Assembly: GCA_905250125.1 (NCBI GenBank)
Contig: CAJNOL010000095.1
Span: 1 to 64,000 of the forward strand
Direction of reading: 5' to 3'
DNA from: Rotaria sordida
Taxonomy: Eukaryota; Rotifera; Eurotatoria; Philodinida; Philodinidae
DNA: 64,000 nt
The notes below the pieces were generated by a model. It made no database searches and was not told where the DNA came from. It was given only the letters and a program-made list of their open reading frames with translations. How positions within the stretch are numbered: position 1 is the first letter of the stretch; each line of letters starts with the position of its first letter. The position numbers and the translations under genes were made by a program. Below, piece after piece: positions 1 to 13,200 of this stretch.

Positions 1-150
1 TGATCGAATTTTTTTTTCGTCAATGTGCGTTAAATGGAATATAAATGGTGTTGATTCATAGTTGATTTTTGATTGGTTGTCATGTAATCATGTTCTTGGT
101 TTTTTGTAGATCAATTGGATTTCAAATACATTATCTTTTTATCTTCATTT

Positions 151-2216
151 ATGAGCAATAGTGAAACGAAAATCGAAGCAAACGACTGCGAAACCACATC
201 TCCTTTGGAGTACGTATTGCTTCTTGTATGAACTCTAAGACAAAAAACACTATTTGCATATTTTTACTTGGCTTGCTAGCAGAGAAAGAGAGTATTTATG
301 TGTGTTATGTTTGAGAATTTCCTAAGAAAAGAAGTGGATAAATAATTTTTCTTCACAACCGAGAAATCGAAAAAAACGATTTTTGTTGAACAGAAAATGC
401 TAGAAAAATCGGTTTTTAGTTTCCAGTAAGGTACCTATAACTCTTGCTTGATCAAAGATATAAGTCTAAACCTTGTATAGATTCGTAGGTCTTCGATGAA
501 TATTTCTAAGACCCATCTAATAACTGCTAAATCATTATAGCCACCTCGCGAGCAGATTGATTTTCGAAAGAATCACGTACTGAATCGTTGATATTTATTT
601 TTAGAAATGACACTCACCAGCATACAAGCACAGATATCCTTTCACGAGAACATAATGAGATCGAACTATCTTTGCCGCGAGATGAAATCACTATAAGTCA
701 CTTGACAGAAGTGGTTGAGCACTTCGATCAGATGAACTTACGCGAACCACTTCTACATGGTATCTACGGCTATGGTCTCGAACGTCCTACGGATGTTCAA
801 CAACGTGCTCTCAAAGCATGTACTTCAGGTTCGTTTTCTGATATTTCTCTAGAACTGAAATTTGTTCAATAAATATTCATTCTTCTTAAAGGTTACGATG
901 TGATTGTACAAGCACCATCAGGCATGGGCAAAACGATAACCTTCATTATTGCAGTTTTACAACAACTCAACATGGAGTGCAAAGACTGTCAAGCATTAAT
1001 CCTGGTACCAACGCGTGAACTGGCTCAAGGGGTATAGTTTTCTCTGGCATGTAATCTTTGTTTCTTATCAACTTCTTAATTCTATTTGTAATTTAGATCC
1101 ATAGAATAGTATTAGCACTAGGTGAACATATGAATGTAACATGTTATGCTTGTATTGGTGGTGTAAAGTTTCGTGAGGATATGAAACAGGTTGAAGCAGG
1201 TGTCCAAGTTGTTGTTGGTACACCTGGTCGAATCTATGATATGTTAAAGAGATCAGTACTTCGTACGTGATTTATGTCTTATATGTGTCGTATTTTCATT
1301 CTCATTAACGTCGTAGATAGTGAAAATATCAAAATGTTCGTATTGGATGAAGTTGATGAGCTTTTATCTCGTGGTTACAAAGACCAAATCTATGATTTAT
1401 CTACGATGCTGCCAGAAAATGTTCAGGTCATGGTTACATCGGCTACAAAGGTCTTCGATTTACTCGAAATTACAGCTAAACTTATGAATGATCCTGTGAA
1501 AATTCTTTTTAAAATAGAAGAACGAACGCTCGAAGGTATTCGTCAATTTTACGTGAATGTCGAACGTGAAGTAGATAGACATACTTGTCATTCTATAATG
1601 ATGAACTGATATTTAATTATTTTTATCTAGGAATGGAAATTAGATACATTATATGACTTATTTGATACATTAACGATCACACAAGCTGTCATCTTTTGTA
1701 ACACACGTCAAAAGATCGATTGGTTAACGGAAAAACTACGTGAACGTAATTTAACTGTGTCTGCTCTAGTCAGTTTCATGATGATTATTTTGAAATAATT
1801 ATTTGTAAAGTCATACATTGAGATACAGATTGATTTTCTTTTTTATTGTAGCATCCTGATATGGATGAAAAACAACGTAATGATGCCATAAGAGAATTTC
1901 GAACAGGTTCTAGTAGAATCTTAGTAAGAACAGATATGCTTGAAAGTGATACTTATATTCCACAAGTTAGTCCTGTTATCAATTATGATCTCCCGACTAA
2001 TCGTGAGAGCTATGTTCATCGGTAAGAATCAATTATGTCGAAAACAAATGAAATTTGTTCTTTTGATTAAGTATTGGACGTAGTGGCAGATTCGGTCGAA
2101 AAGGTACGGCTATCAATTTCATTACTAATGATGAACAACAAACGTTACATCACATTGAACAATATTATAATACACGAATCGAAGAACTGCCCATGAACAT
2201 TAACGATTTGATTTAA
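151..2216 (+). CDS. eIF4A-like DEAD-box RNA helicase paralogue
   Basis: Eight exons join in frame: 151-209, 605-828, 892-1031, 1097-1262, 1317-1570, 1631-1768, 1852-2021, 2072-2216. The start is the ATG at 151, whose 59-nt exon ends at a GTACGT donor and is in phase with the next exon. The product, about 400 aa, follows eIF4A (about 406 aa) along its length: [18 protein letters not shown] for the Q-motif region, APSGMGKT for motif I, PTRELAQG for Ia, GTPGR for Ib, TSAT for III and [13 protein letters not shown] for VI. Motif II is DEVD instead of DEAD. Motif V (usually ARGID) is replaced by LESDTYI. eIF4A unwinds mRNA 5' leaders in the cytoplasm; the changed motifs suggest a diverged duplicate that may be weak or inactive as an ATPase. 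The frame is open throughout, so it is not an obvious pseudogene. It converges on the sodium-channel gene. Confidence 0.87.
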
Positions 2217-2370
2217 AAGAGAGAATTCTGTTCTTGTTTTTTTGCATTAATACAAACACCATCACGTTATTATCATCTTCTGATCTTCTATCTATTCTAA
2301 TGATATACAGAATCAATTCCTAACTAACTTCCATTGAATTCTTTTTTATGCTTACTCTCTGACTTAGTGA

Positions 2371-2376
2371 AATAAA
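2371..2376 (+). terminator. Candidate polyadenylation signal
   Basis: AATAAA lies 155 nt after the stop codon of the eIF4A-like gene. It is the first canonical hexamer downstream. In such AT-rich DNA a chance match is possible. Confidence 0.35.
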
Positions 2377-2782
2377 GATGACTAACACTGGAATACGTCA
2401 TTATAGCCAAGAAATAGTTTAGTGAACAATAATTTTCATTTTTTTCTGTTTGTTAAATCGTCTTTCTTATGGTTTTTGCTACGTTTCGTTCGTCAGAGAG
2501 AAAACAAATCGTTTTCTTCACATACTAGAAATATCTCTGAGAAATGAACTAGCCTAAAAGCATCAATGAGCGTAGGAATGGTACAGTGTGACTGTGGCGC
2601 ATGTGGGTGTTAGAAAACAATACATGCTCACCCACATCGGCCTCCTCTATCGCTCGAATGCATCTTCGAATTTTACTGTTTCTTGTCTATTTTGAAGATT
2701 TCTCCATCCTATCAATGCTCTGCTTATTCATGCCAGGACTTACACATATAATAATTACAATTATATACGTATCTGTAATGAG

Positions 2783-2835
2783 TGACGTAAAGGTTGGGGA
2801 AATGCAAAATTTCAGTGGATTTTGTTTTTCGTTCA
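2783..2835. repeat. Dispersed repeat fragment, second copy beside the first gap
   Basis: The core GGGAAATGCAAAATTT, with a following GTGAATTTT/GTGGATTTT and TCGTTC, occurs here and again at about 22800-22846, where it runs into the N gap. Both copies follow TGTGGG-like or GTAAGGT-like DNA. It is probably part of a dispersed element whose full length is not visible. Confidence 0.5.
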
Positions 2836-3575
2836 TTTATATATTGATTGATAGAGTGTGAAAAGCTGATTACCAATATATATATTTTATTTCGATTCGA
2901 TCGGTATTTGTCTGAGAGAAATGCTAAAAAAGTCGAATGACTAGAAATGTCTTATATAGCAGCTATATTGTGTTTCTATTATAGAAATTGTTAAATTTGA
3001 AGGATATCTATTTTGTTAAACTTTGTTAAAATATCATATTCGGAATCAGCGTGAAAAACTAAGTAAGAAAATATAATTCGATTAGATTTAAAGCTAAAAA
3101 AGATTTAAAAAATTCCTGTCCAATATAGATATCTCAACATGCTCAAAAGTAAGTATTTGTGATTAATCTTGTAAATCTGTCTAGTCTTTTGTAACAAGAG
3201 ATAGAAGAAAGTGTCTTATCTCACTAGAATCGTCAGATCATGGGCTACAAAAGTACCTTTTTGGTTTTTTTAGATTTTGTTTTATTGTTGAGAAAATTGA
3301 GCTTTTTTACTCATTTAGTAGCAAAATCGAATAAAAGCATGGGAAATGTGCTCGTATTTAGCGGTTTTTATTATCATGGTTCAGCAAAAAAGCGAAATAG
3401 ATAGCATATTCAGAATCTGCATGAAAAATCCGATAAAATCATACATGTTTTAAGAAATTTTTTCCGACCAAAACTCAACCACTGGGGGACCAGGAGCAAT
3501 GTTTTAGAGAAACAGGCCTGAGGGGACCATAGGTGAATTTTTGGTCAGAAAAAAATGCTTAAAATATGTATGATT

Positions 3576-3645
3576 GGATGTGAGTGGAAGTATGCGAGTG
3601 TGGGCGTCGACGTGGTTCTGGGTTGGAGTGGACTTGTGTGAGTCA
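3576..3645. repeat. Degenerate TGTGGG-like G-rich patch
   Basis: The + strand is rich in GTG and GTGGG steps (GGATGTGAGTGG, GAGTGTGGGCG), unlike its surroundings. It resembles the better preserved patches near 21.6 kb and 51.7 kb and is probably a decayed member of the same class. Confidence 0.4.
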
Positions 3646-4269
3646 AGTATTCACCATTTAATCCAACGGGAAAAAATCTCATTTCAAGCCATTCGAATGG
3701 CCCAGAATGACTTGGAATGGTTTAGAATGACTGGGAATAGCTCGAAACGTCCGAATGAGATTCTTTCTCCTTGATTTAATCCTTATACTGATCATTTGTA
3801 TACTTTATTGATCGTTAAAATCACAGTCAAAGAAAATCTTTTGTAAATTCACATTGACTATTGTACTCACGTAATAATTGTCAATATCTGTATTTCAATT
3901 TGTAAGTGACAATAGACTGATAGATCTATCAGACAAAAAGGAAAATTCCATACAATAGAAGTAGTTCGATTAATGAATTTCAAACTTTTGTTTTTTCAAT
4001 AGATATGAAAGAATGTAACCGTTTTATTAAAATGCATATAAACATCTCAATTCAATCAGTGGATTTAACTTCACTGCAATCATATATGTATATACAGGCA
4101 GAAATTCAATTCTGCATAGAGTAAGCATATTATCGCAAACAGATCAAGCCTAATAAATAAACATTATCTTCTATGTTCTTTTAGTCCCATTAAAAAGATG
4201 ATTCCGTTGCAAAACGACAAATTGATGATGTATCAAAAAAAAATAGTATTGTATTCATTATTGTTTTAA

Positions 4270-7200
4270 TCATATTGATGTTGTTAAATTCGTTTCTTGA
4301 TTTTTATTATCGTTCGATAGTAATGTTGGTGTTTTTAAGTCATCTAATTCAATGAGTTCATCAATTGTAGATTTTCCATGTATTGGCTTTCGATTTTTTC
4401 GTTCACTTCGATGTTGTTCAACATTAGTTCGAAAACCTTTTAAACCCATTCGACTTAAATAAAGTTCACGTTGACGTTGTACTGTTGTTGTTATAGGATG
4501 ATAATCTTTTGGACGATCTTTTTTTATATCAATTGATGCATCAGCTTCAGTACTTACTATTGGTGCATTAAGTGTACCAAGAAAATATTTTGTAAGACCA
4601 TCAAGTATATCAACACAATGCATACGATCATGTTCACATATTGGTAAATCCATAGCAACAAGTAATAATTTATTTGGTTTAGAAATACGTAATGGTGGTT
4701 CAAGACTATCAACAAAATCTGATAATTGATCATATCGTATAAATTGTGAACCCGATGGATCGAAACGTTGCCATTTTTCATAATACATATCATAATCATC
4801 GTCGGTTAAGCCCTAAACAAAAAAAAACTAAGACCAAAAAAACTTTTTTTTTTCATCTATTTACTTGTTGCACATCTTCTTGTGCTCGAGAAAAATTTTC
4901 TAATATTACCGCAATATACATATTCACCTAAATGATAATACGAAATTAGAAAATTTGAAAATAAAATTTTTTTATATTCTTACCACAACAAGTGAAGTAA
5001 TTATAACATAACTCACAAGAAATGGTGTTGCAATAACAGTATCACCACAATCACCTTTATGTGATGGTGTGCTTATAGTTGGATCACAGTCTGGTGGTCG
5101 ATCATTTGTTAATGCTTGAAAAACACTAGACCAACCAGCAGTTGTACACATTTGAAAAAGTACAATCATTGAATTGGGAAATGTTTCAAAATTAAATAAG
5201 TCTGTTATACCAGCTGTTTTTCTTACATAAGCAAAAAATGACATACCAAATATTGAATAGATAAACATGATAAGAAAAAGAAGAAGACCAATATTAAATA
5301 AAGCAGGCATTGAAACAGCTAATGCAAAAAGTAATGTTCGAATACCTTTTGCTCCTGTATTAAAAAAGAAAACAACATAAAAACTTTAAAAAATCTACGA
5401 TTTATTCATTTCTATCAAATCGAACCTTTCACAAGACGTAATATTCTTCCAACACGAACAACACGAACAACACGTAATAATGTTGGATTAACAAAATATT
5501 TTGCTATAATTTCTCCTAATGTTTGTCCTAGAAAGAAAAAAAAACAAAAAGAAATAATATTTTTAATAAAAATAAATCAAATAAAACAACATACCAAGAA
5601 TTGATGCAATTACAATAATAAAATCAAATACATTCCATGGAATAGTAAAATATTTAATATTCAATGCAATTAGTTTCATAAAACATTCAATAGTAAATCT
5701 AAATTAGTATTTATATGTAACAGAGACAATAGACAACTTTATCAATCTTAAAGATTACAATTTTTTTCTTTGAAGTTCTCAATTTTTTTTGGATATGAGT
5801 GAATTACAACTTTTCGATACCATTTAGATTTTAATTGTATTTAATTAATAGCTTTTGTTTCTGATAACCAAATTGGACAATTTTTTTTTTCACATATTAC
5901 TTAGGGCCTACGAAAAATAATGAGATTGATATTTTGTCAAAGTGTAGAACGATTGGCAAGAAAAATTTTGTCCATATGCACTTGTAGCACTAAGAGTGAT
6001 CTACATTGGAGATCTCCTAATCTGATCTAAAAGTAACTAAGTCTTTTATTTCATAAGATCAAATAAAGTCACGGATGTGATGATGAGTCAAAAGTAGTAG
6101 AATGTCAAGAAATTTTGAGTTTTGAAAAAGTACATATACAATTTTCTAAAAGTAAGATGATAAATGGGATTGTATCTCCTCTCCCTCATCGTCACATGTT
6201 TGCTTAAAGTACAGGATGCCTGAAAATTCATTGACCGAAAAGAAAACTTTATATTTCCATTAAAGTTCTATTGTATACGTCGGTCTTTGTAATGATGGTA
6301 GAAGATAGCTCAAAGTTTTATTCAATAATATGGATTTTTCAAATATTCTTACAAAGTAACAATTATACATTCAACGCACAACTAAAGTCGTTTTTTTTTG
6401 AGGTTATCAAAAACAATATATGGGAGTGTGTTGAATTTATTCCATTTTGTTTTATTATTGTAGATTTCCTATGATCTAGGCCTATTCTTCTTCTTTTAGA
6501 AACATTTTTTTAACACATCAAGAAAACCCAGAGTGATTGACACATTATGTTCAACAAACATTTATTTCTCCCTTATCACAGACTTCGATGAAATGCAAAC
6601 TGAGTAAATCAACAGGATTTAAGCGTTTTTGCAGACACTAGACTTGATATTGATGTTCCTAATTTGTTAAAAATGTCCAAAAGATGTTTATAAAGGAAGA
6701 GAACTAGACTTGGATGACATGAAGTCTACAATAATCAATCAAACTAGAAAAAAATCAAGAAACAATCCTACATATTATTTTGTTATTCTCCACAATTAAT
6801 ACGAAAAACAGTTCATCCAATAGGACTATAATGGAAGTATAAAAGTTTTCTTTTTAGTTAATGACTGTCTGAACATCCTGTATTTTTAATGCATATAAAT
6901 ACGCTCAAAATACAAAAACAGATAATGAGACCAACGAATTTCCAACCTCGTTCTTTGGGGCAATAAAAGTGAATGTTACAAAAAACGAATAGCTATGATT
7001 TATATAAATCCAGCAGGAAGAGAAGAATAAACAATGGTTGAATAAACAATTGAGTATATAAGTAGGTACTACAGAACACATTTGAACTCTATCAAAAATC
7101 CAAATAAATTTCTTATACATCCTCTCTCTCTCTCTCTTTATTCGATAACATTATTTGTTAAATTGTTTAGTTGGATCCAAATATATATAATGGTTCTCTA

Positions 7201-10200
7201 TATTATGTTTTTTTTTGTTATTGTTTCCTAATGATGGTGGACATGTTCATCAGAAGCTTGACAAGACTCTGGAATTTCGATAAAATTTAAATGTGTTTTA
7301 CGACAGTTATACACCAAATTATTTATTGAATTACCATTTATTCTTCTCTTCCTGGTGGAATTATACAAATCATAGTTATTCATTTTGGTCTGGTTATCTT
7401 TTTTTGTATGTTGTTTTCTGCACCTAGCATGATATCTATTCAGCAAAAACTGTATTATCAACAGACGAGTAACTCGCCGAGTTGCAGATCTTTGATGTAA
7501 ACCACAGTATTTTTCGGAATACGTCTGTTTACGACTAGATACGCAACCAAACTCATTAACATGATATAAAGTTTTTTTTTAATTTTTTCTTCCGCAGCGT
7601 TCGCTACGTTAATACACATAGAGGAAAGTCCACTTTTGATGAGCAATTAGAGATTGATCAAATGGATTACACAGTAGAGCACAAAATTAGAGAAACCTTC
7701 AAAATGACACCAGATTTAAATGACTGGGTTTGAGTTTTTGTGATTGGGTTAGTACCTAGTTGAACTGTGACATTCAAATTTTCCCAGTGATATTTTGTAG
7801 TGGAATTTTCCTGCTTCACATTTATGCTTGTAGGAAAATTTTCCACCACTGTAGTTCGATAATTATGAGAATTGATTTCATCTAGACAAGAAACGACTGA
7901 AACTGACTGATGCATACTTATTTACAACCGAGCTTGTCTAATATAGGTTCTCAATAAGTTTGCAAAAAAGTCGTCTTACAAATTGTTATTTTTGAAGAGG
8001 CAAAGGGTGACAGAATTTTAATGAATCAGTGGTGGTGCGGTGACTTTTTAGCTGCTCCGTGAACTTCTCTGTTCTATGGATGGACAAAACGTTAGCTCTT
8101 AAATCTGTTTTGTTCAAAAAAAATTACATTATACTGCAAAATGTATAGTGACTCTTTTTCTGCAAATATTTCCAGTCGAATCTGATCGAAAATATTCTTC
8201 TAAAATATAATTTAAATCAGCGATATGCAGTAAACAAATCTATGTATTGTGAGTTTTTTCCGACTAATTGTTCTGCTTGTAATATTAGCTAAATTGACTT
8301 AAGCCACTACCATGAGTAAACTAAATTTTACCATTGAATTTAACAGATACTAAACTTAACCTTGTGTATCTTGCTCTAATATTCCGTAACCTGTGAAGTA
8401 AATTTTGCTGAAAAGAGTATAATAAAATGTACTACTTTGAAATTGTTCAGACCTATTTTCATTGATACGCAGATATTGTGCTAAAAAGTTGTAATTCACT
8501 CATATATAGAACATAGAAGAGAATTTCTATGAAATATTCAGTAATATATAAGAGTTTCTAATCTAACCTAAAGAGAGCTATAGTCCAGACTGATAAATAT
8601 TTATTCTCCTAACACATTTCGGACTTATTATTAATTATTTGCTTACATTGCAACGAAAAAATGATTAACATATTCAAGAACAAGATCATAAGTATAACTT
8701 TGATTATAATGTTCAAGACACATACAAAGCATATTAAGAAAAATACATATCATTATAAATATATCAAATTTTTGACTTGTTGTTAAATCAAAAAGAAATC
8801 TTGTAAGAGCAAACTGAAATAAACAGAAAATTGATTTATATATATATTCATCTGTTTGAAAAATTTACTCTCGGCCTTGGTAATGCTTTAGTTGGTTTTT
8901 TATTACCCATTTTTTTCATAGCATTGTAATATTTTTTTTGATCTTCTGTCATAAACATTTCTATTGAACCATCAGCTCCTAACTAAAATTTAAAAAAAAA
9001 CACAACATTTTACTATTTTCTTTTTCATCTTATTAAATAAATAAGAAAACTTAATATTCGTTTTTGTTGATTAAAATTATCAATAACAACACCAATAAAT
9101 AAATTGAGAGTAAAAAATGAACCAAATATAATAAATAAAACGAAATAAATAAGAATATAAACATTAGTCTCATATTCTGGTTGAACATCTATCTAAAAAT
9201 TATTTTATAAAAAACCAATATTATTGTCGAAAAAACTAATAGAAATAGCTATATACTTCTTTGGCATCAGTTGCATCAGCCATTATTTCAATCCAACCTT
9301 TGAAAGTTGCCTATTTCAACAAAACAAATACAAAAAATTAATTATTCTCAGAACACTTATGTAAATATTCGCAAGCTAAACTGCTAAAAAAGCTGTTAGT
9401 GCAATCATTGCGGAATTCAAATGTGAAACACGATTAGAGATGTGCGTGATCAACTTTTAGTTCTGGTCTCGGTCACCAAGATCAGAACCACGGGAAAAAG
9501 TCGTTCCAATTAGAACTAAAGAGTATAGTTAAATATTCTATAGTTTTAAGCGAATTATCTTATGAATCATATCAATCACAACATAATTCAACAGAGATGA
9601 CTCAAAAAGTGCCAGTTGTCGACTACATATATAGAAATAAAATTATTGAAGAATTTTTTTTAGATGTTATACGAATAAATTTTGGAAAAGTTTTCTCTAG
9701 ATCAGGATCGGGACCAAAAAAACCATGGTCACACGGATCTCTAACCACGATGTAGCTGCTGTTGCTAATCACAGGAAAATTGTTTTAGTGCATCGATTTT
9801 GGGACACATTTCTCCACCGTTCTTTTACTTAGTCCTCCAAAAATGCAATAAGGAAGTAGTTTAAATACTGTCTACGATGCGTGGGACAAGCTAACGCGTC
9901 TGTTACTATCGGTGAGGGTAGATCCAAACTTTTACCCTTATACTTCAACACTCCTTTTAGATTATGTTACACAAAAATAGTTGCTGGTACCCATGAAAGG
10001 TGCTTCTTTTCATGCGTACCAGTTAAATTTATTAAGATACAAATCTTTTCAAATTTGATCAATGGAATGAGATAATACCAATATTGAAATATCTTTTCTC
10101 GATTTATTCCTAAGGTGATTACTCTTACTGTACTTTTAGAAAAACATTAGTCGTTATTGAAATGTTGTGAAACTAAACTTTCAAAGGTTATTCGTTTATT

Positions 10201-13200
10201 TATTGTACATTAGATGAGAATAATTTTATGAATCTTATTCAAACAAGTTTTCAAGAAATAATTTATATAACTCGTTATTTACTTTTCAAGATACGCAACA
10301 AACGTACAAATATAGTATAGTTTAAAAACAATGCTTTGTCTCAATCAGATATGTCCATCGCGGCTGAAAATCTGCTTATTGCCGCGACGCAATGAACTGT
10401 AAAAAAGAGTTGCCGCCGCGATGGTATTGAAAAAATACTTCGATTTTCAAGGTCGCGACTAGTTTTAACTAGAACTGCTGCTGCTGCTACCTAACCAGAT
10501 TTGCTAAGTCTTACAGTATCACATATAAGAATACCGAGATTCTGTGCAAATTCATGCAGTTTTGAAATTTCATTCTAAAAAAAAGGTGCCGCCGATGCGA
10601 CGCCCCCGCCACGGCGACAACGTTGTCATGAACATCTCTGGTTTGAATAAAAAATGCTTATAATATTTATTTTCTATTTCGTAACTCGATCACTGTGTTA
10701 ATCTTTTTATTCAGAAAAAAAAAATCTTTTATTTTAATTTATTAAATAAAATTTAATAACTTACAACTTGAAATAAAGCCAAATAACCACTAAGAACATT
10801 ATCAAAATTGACTAGTGAATTTTCCCATGTAAAATTTTTCTTTAAACAATCAATTTTATTTGTTACATTTTCTGATATATTAACACGATCATGTGTACCA
10901 ATATAAACACATTTATAAAATTTTCCACCAAATAATTGTACACCCATTATTGAAAATATCAACCAAAATACAAGACAAACAAGTAAAACATTAAAAATTG
11001 CTGGTATAGCACCAATCAATGCATTAACAACAACCTGTTTGAAAACAAAAACAAAAAAAGAAAATAAATAATTAAATTAATTATTTTCATACTCGAATTC
11101 CTTCAAATCTTGACAATGCTTTTAATGGACGTAAAGCTCTTAATGTTCTCATTGATTTAAATGCTGGAATATCAGCTATACCAAACAAATCAAGAACAGT
11201 TCCAAGAACACTAACAACCACAATTATAAAATCTAACCAATTCCAACCATTTGTAAAATAATTTTTTATTCCATATGCAAACCATTTTAATAGTAATTCA
11301 ATTGTAAAAATAACTGTAAAAATCTTATCAAATATAGATAAAACTTCAGAAAATGTTGGTTGTTGTCGTGTATGTACATCTTCTAAAGCCTTTATATAGA
11401 AAGAAAATAAAAATTCTTTTCAAATTTTTATTTTTATCTATTATCAACTTACTAAAGTTGTACTACTAGCTAATATACTAGCAATAATAACCCATTCAAA
11501 AAAACGATGTTCAACAAAACGATGAGCTAAACTACGAAGATGTCTCCATTGTTCTTGAATAAATTTTGGAATACATTTAACACAACAAGAAAAATGCTTT
11601 GATATTATAGTAGGACAACAATCTGGTGGCATATAAAGTATTTGCCATGTTGAACGAGATGTTATAGTATTATTATTATTATTATTCATTGGTTGCATTT
11701 CAATATCTTCAAATATTGTTGATAAATCATCAGGTAAAGGTAGTGAAATATTAAATTCTTCTATTTGATATAATCTTGGTAAAGGAAGAGTATCAACGAA
11801 TTCTTCTCTACAAGAAAGTGACTAAACAAAGAAAATAAAATCAAATTGAATAATAAATAAATGATTTAACAAACTTGATTATAAGTTACAGTTTCATTGA
11901 TATTATTTTCGATAAAAGTCTTTTTTTCTCGTTGATTTTTTCGACGAAACAAACGAAAAATAAATTCAATTAGAATATGAAAAAATCGTTGAATACGATC
12001 AATTGCTTCACCAATTTTATTTTCATCATCTTCTTTTTCACTTAAAACATTTGAACCAAATGATGCAAGTAAAAGTGCCAAAAATAAATTTAATATCTAT
12101 CAATATAGAAAATTAAAAAGTTTCTTATATGTACTTCACTACACATTTTCTTCATAGAACTAATTGCAACGAAAAGCTAAGGAAGAAAAACTTTCCAATA
12201 TGACCCAATCCACATAAGTGACGACCGACAGTGCTCAATCGATATTCTTCGATTGGACGCATTTAAAACATATATTATAGAGACAACATTTCAATGATTT
12301 TTAGCGTAAGTCAATTCAAAAAATATTAAACCCCTCGATTTTATATCGAAATTTGATGAGAAATCCTGTAAAACCCCATTACAACCTGAAGAGATTTTGG
12401 ACACCCTACATTTTAGAATGACTCGACCACTCCAGTTGAAGTTTTTTGTGGGCACACAAGCCAATAAGTTCTACACAAAAAAAAAATTTCTCTTGAACGA
12501 TTGAGTCCTTAGTATTCTATGGATTTGACTAATGAAAGCAAAAATCATAATTTAGACCAACTTGGGTACTTCATATCTCCGAATTGGAAAATGATAGAGA
12601 TCTGAATTTTTTCCACAAGCACATCTCGCTGATATCTTTTCATAATCATAATTTCACTCTATTTGACCAAAGCGTTCGTCGGGAACACTTTCGACAAAAT
12701 CAGATTTCTAGCCAAAAGTATCCTGCACGAACGCTTTGTTCAAGTAGGCGAAAATTCTGATTGTGAAAAGATATCATTGAGTTGTGCTTGTAAAAAAAAT
12801 TTCAAATCCCGACCATTTTTCAGCCCGGAAATTTGAAGTAGCTAAGTTGGTCTAAATTGTGATTTTTGCCTTCATTAGTCAAATCCATAGAATATTAAGG
12901 ATTCAATCGTTTAAGAGGAAAATTTTGTTTTGCATAGAACTTATTGGTCTATGTGTCCACAAAAAATTTCAGCTGAACTCATCGAGTCGTTCTCAAAACG
13001 TAGGGTGTTCAAAATCCTTTCAGATTATAACAAGATTTTACAGGATCCTTCATCAAATTTCAATATAACATCAAGCGTTCAATATTTTGAAAATTGGCTT
13101 GCGCTAAAAATCATCAAATTGTTGTCTCTATTCTAGATGTTTAAATGAGTCAGATCGGAAAATATCAATTGAGCACTCGCTACAATGATCGGTCGTCAAT

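Larger units (their letters stand above)
2217..4269. other. Convergent spacer with small repeat fragments
   Basis: This stretch lies between the 3' ends of two convergent genes. It holds no convincing coding region. It contains a short hairpin with arms around TGTGGGTG and CACCCACA near 2600-2640, a 52-bp segment near 2783-2835 repeated at 22800-22846, and a G-rich TGTGGG-like stretch near 3576-3645. The rest is AT-rich DNA in which I see nothing. Confidence 0.6.

Noticed and set aside
588..872. Reading the helicase from the TTG at 588
   Set aside because: The ATG exon at 151-209 joins in phase with the exon starting at 605; 588-604 is intron.
4557..4799. 80-codon ORF overlapping the sodium-channel last exon
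   Set aside because: Frame-shifted shadow of the C-terminal exon.
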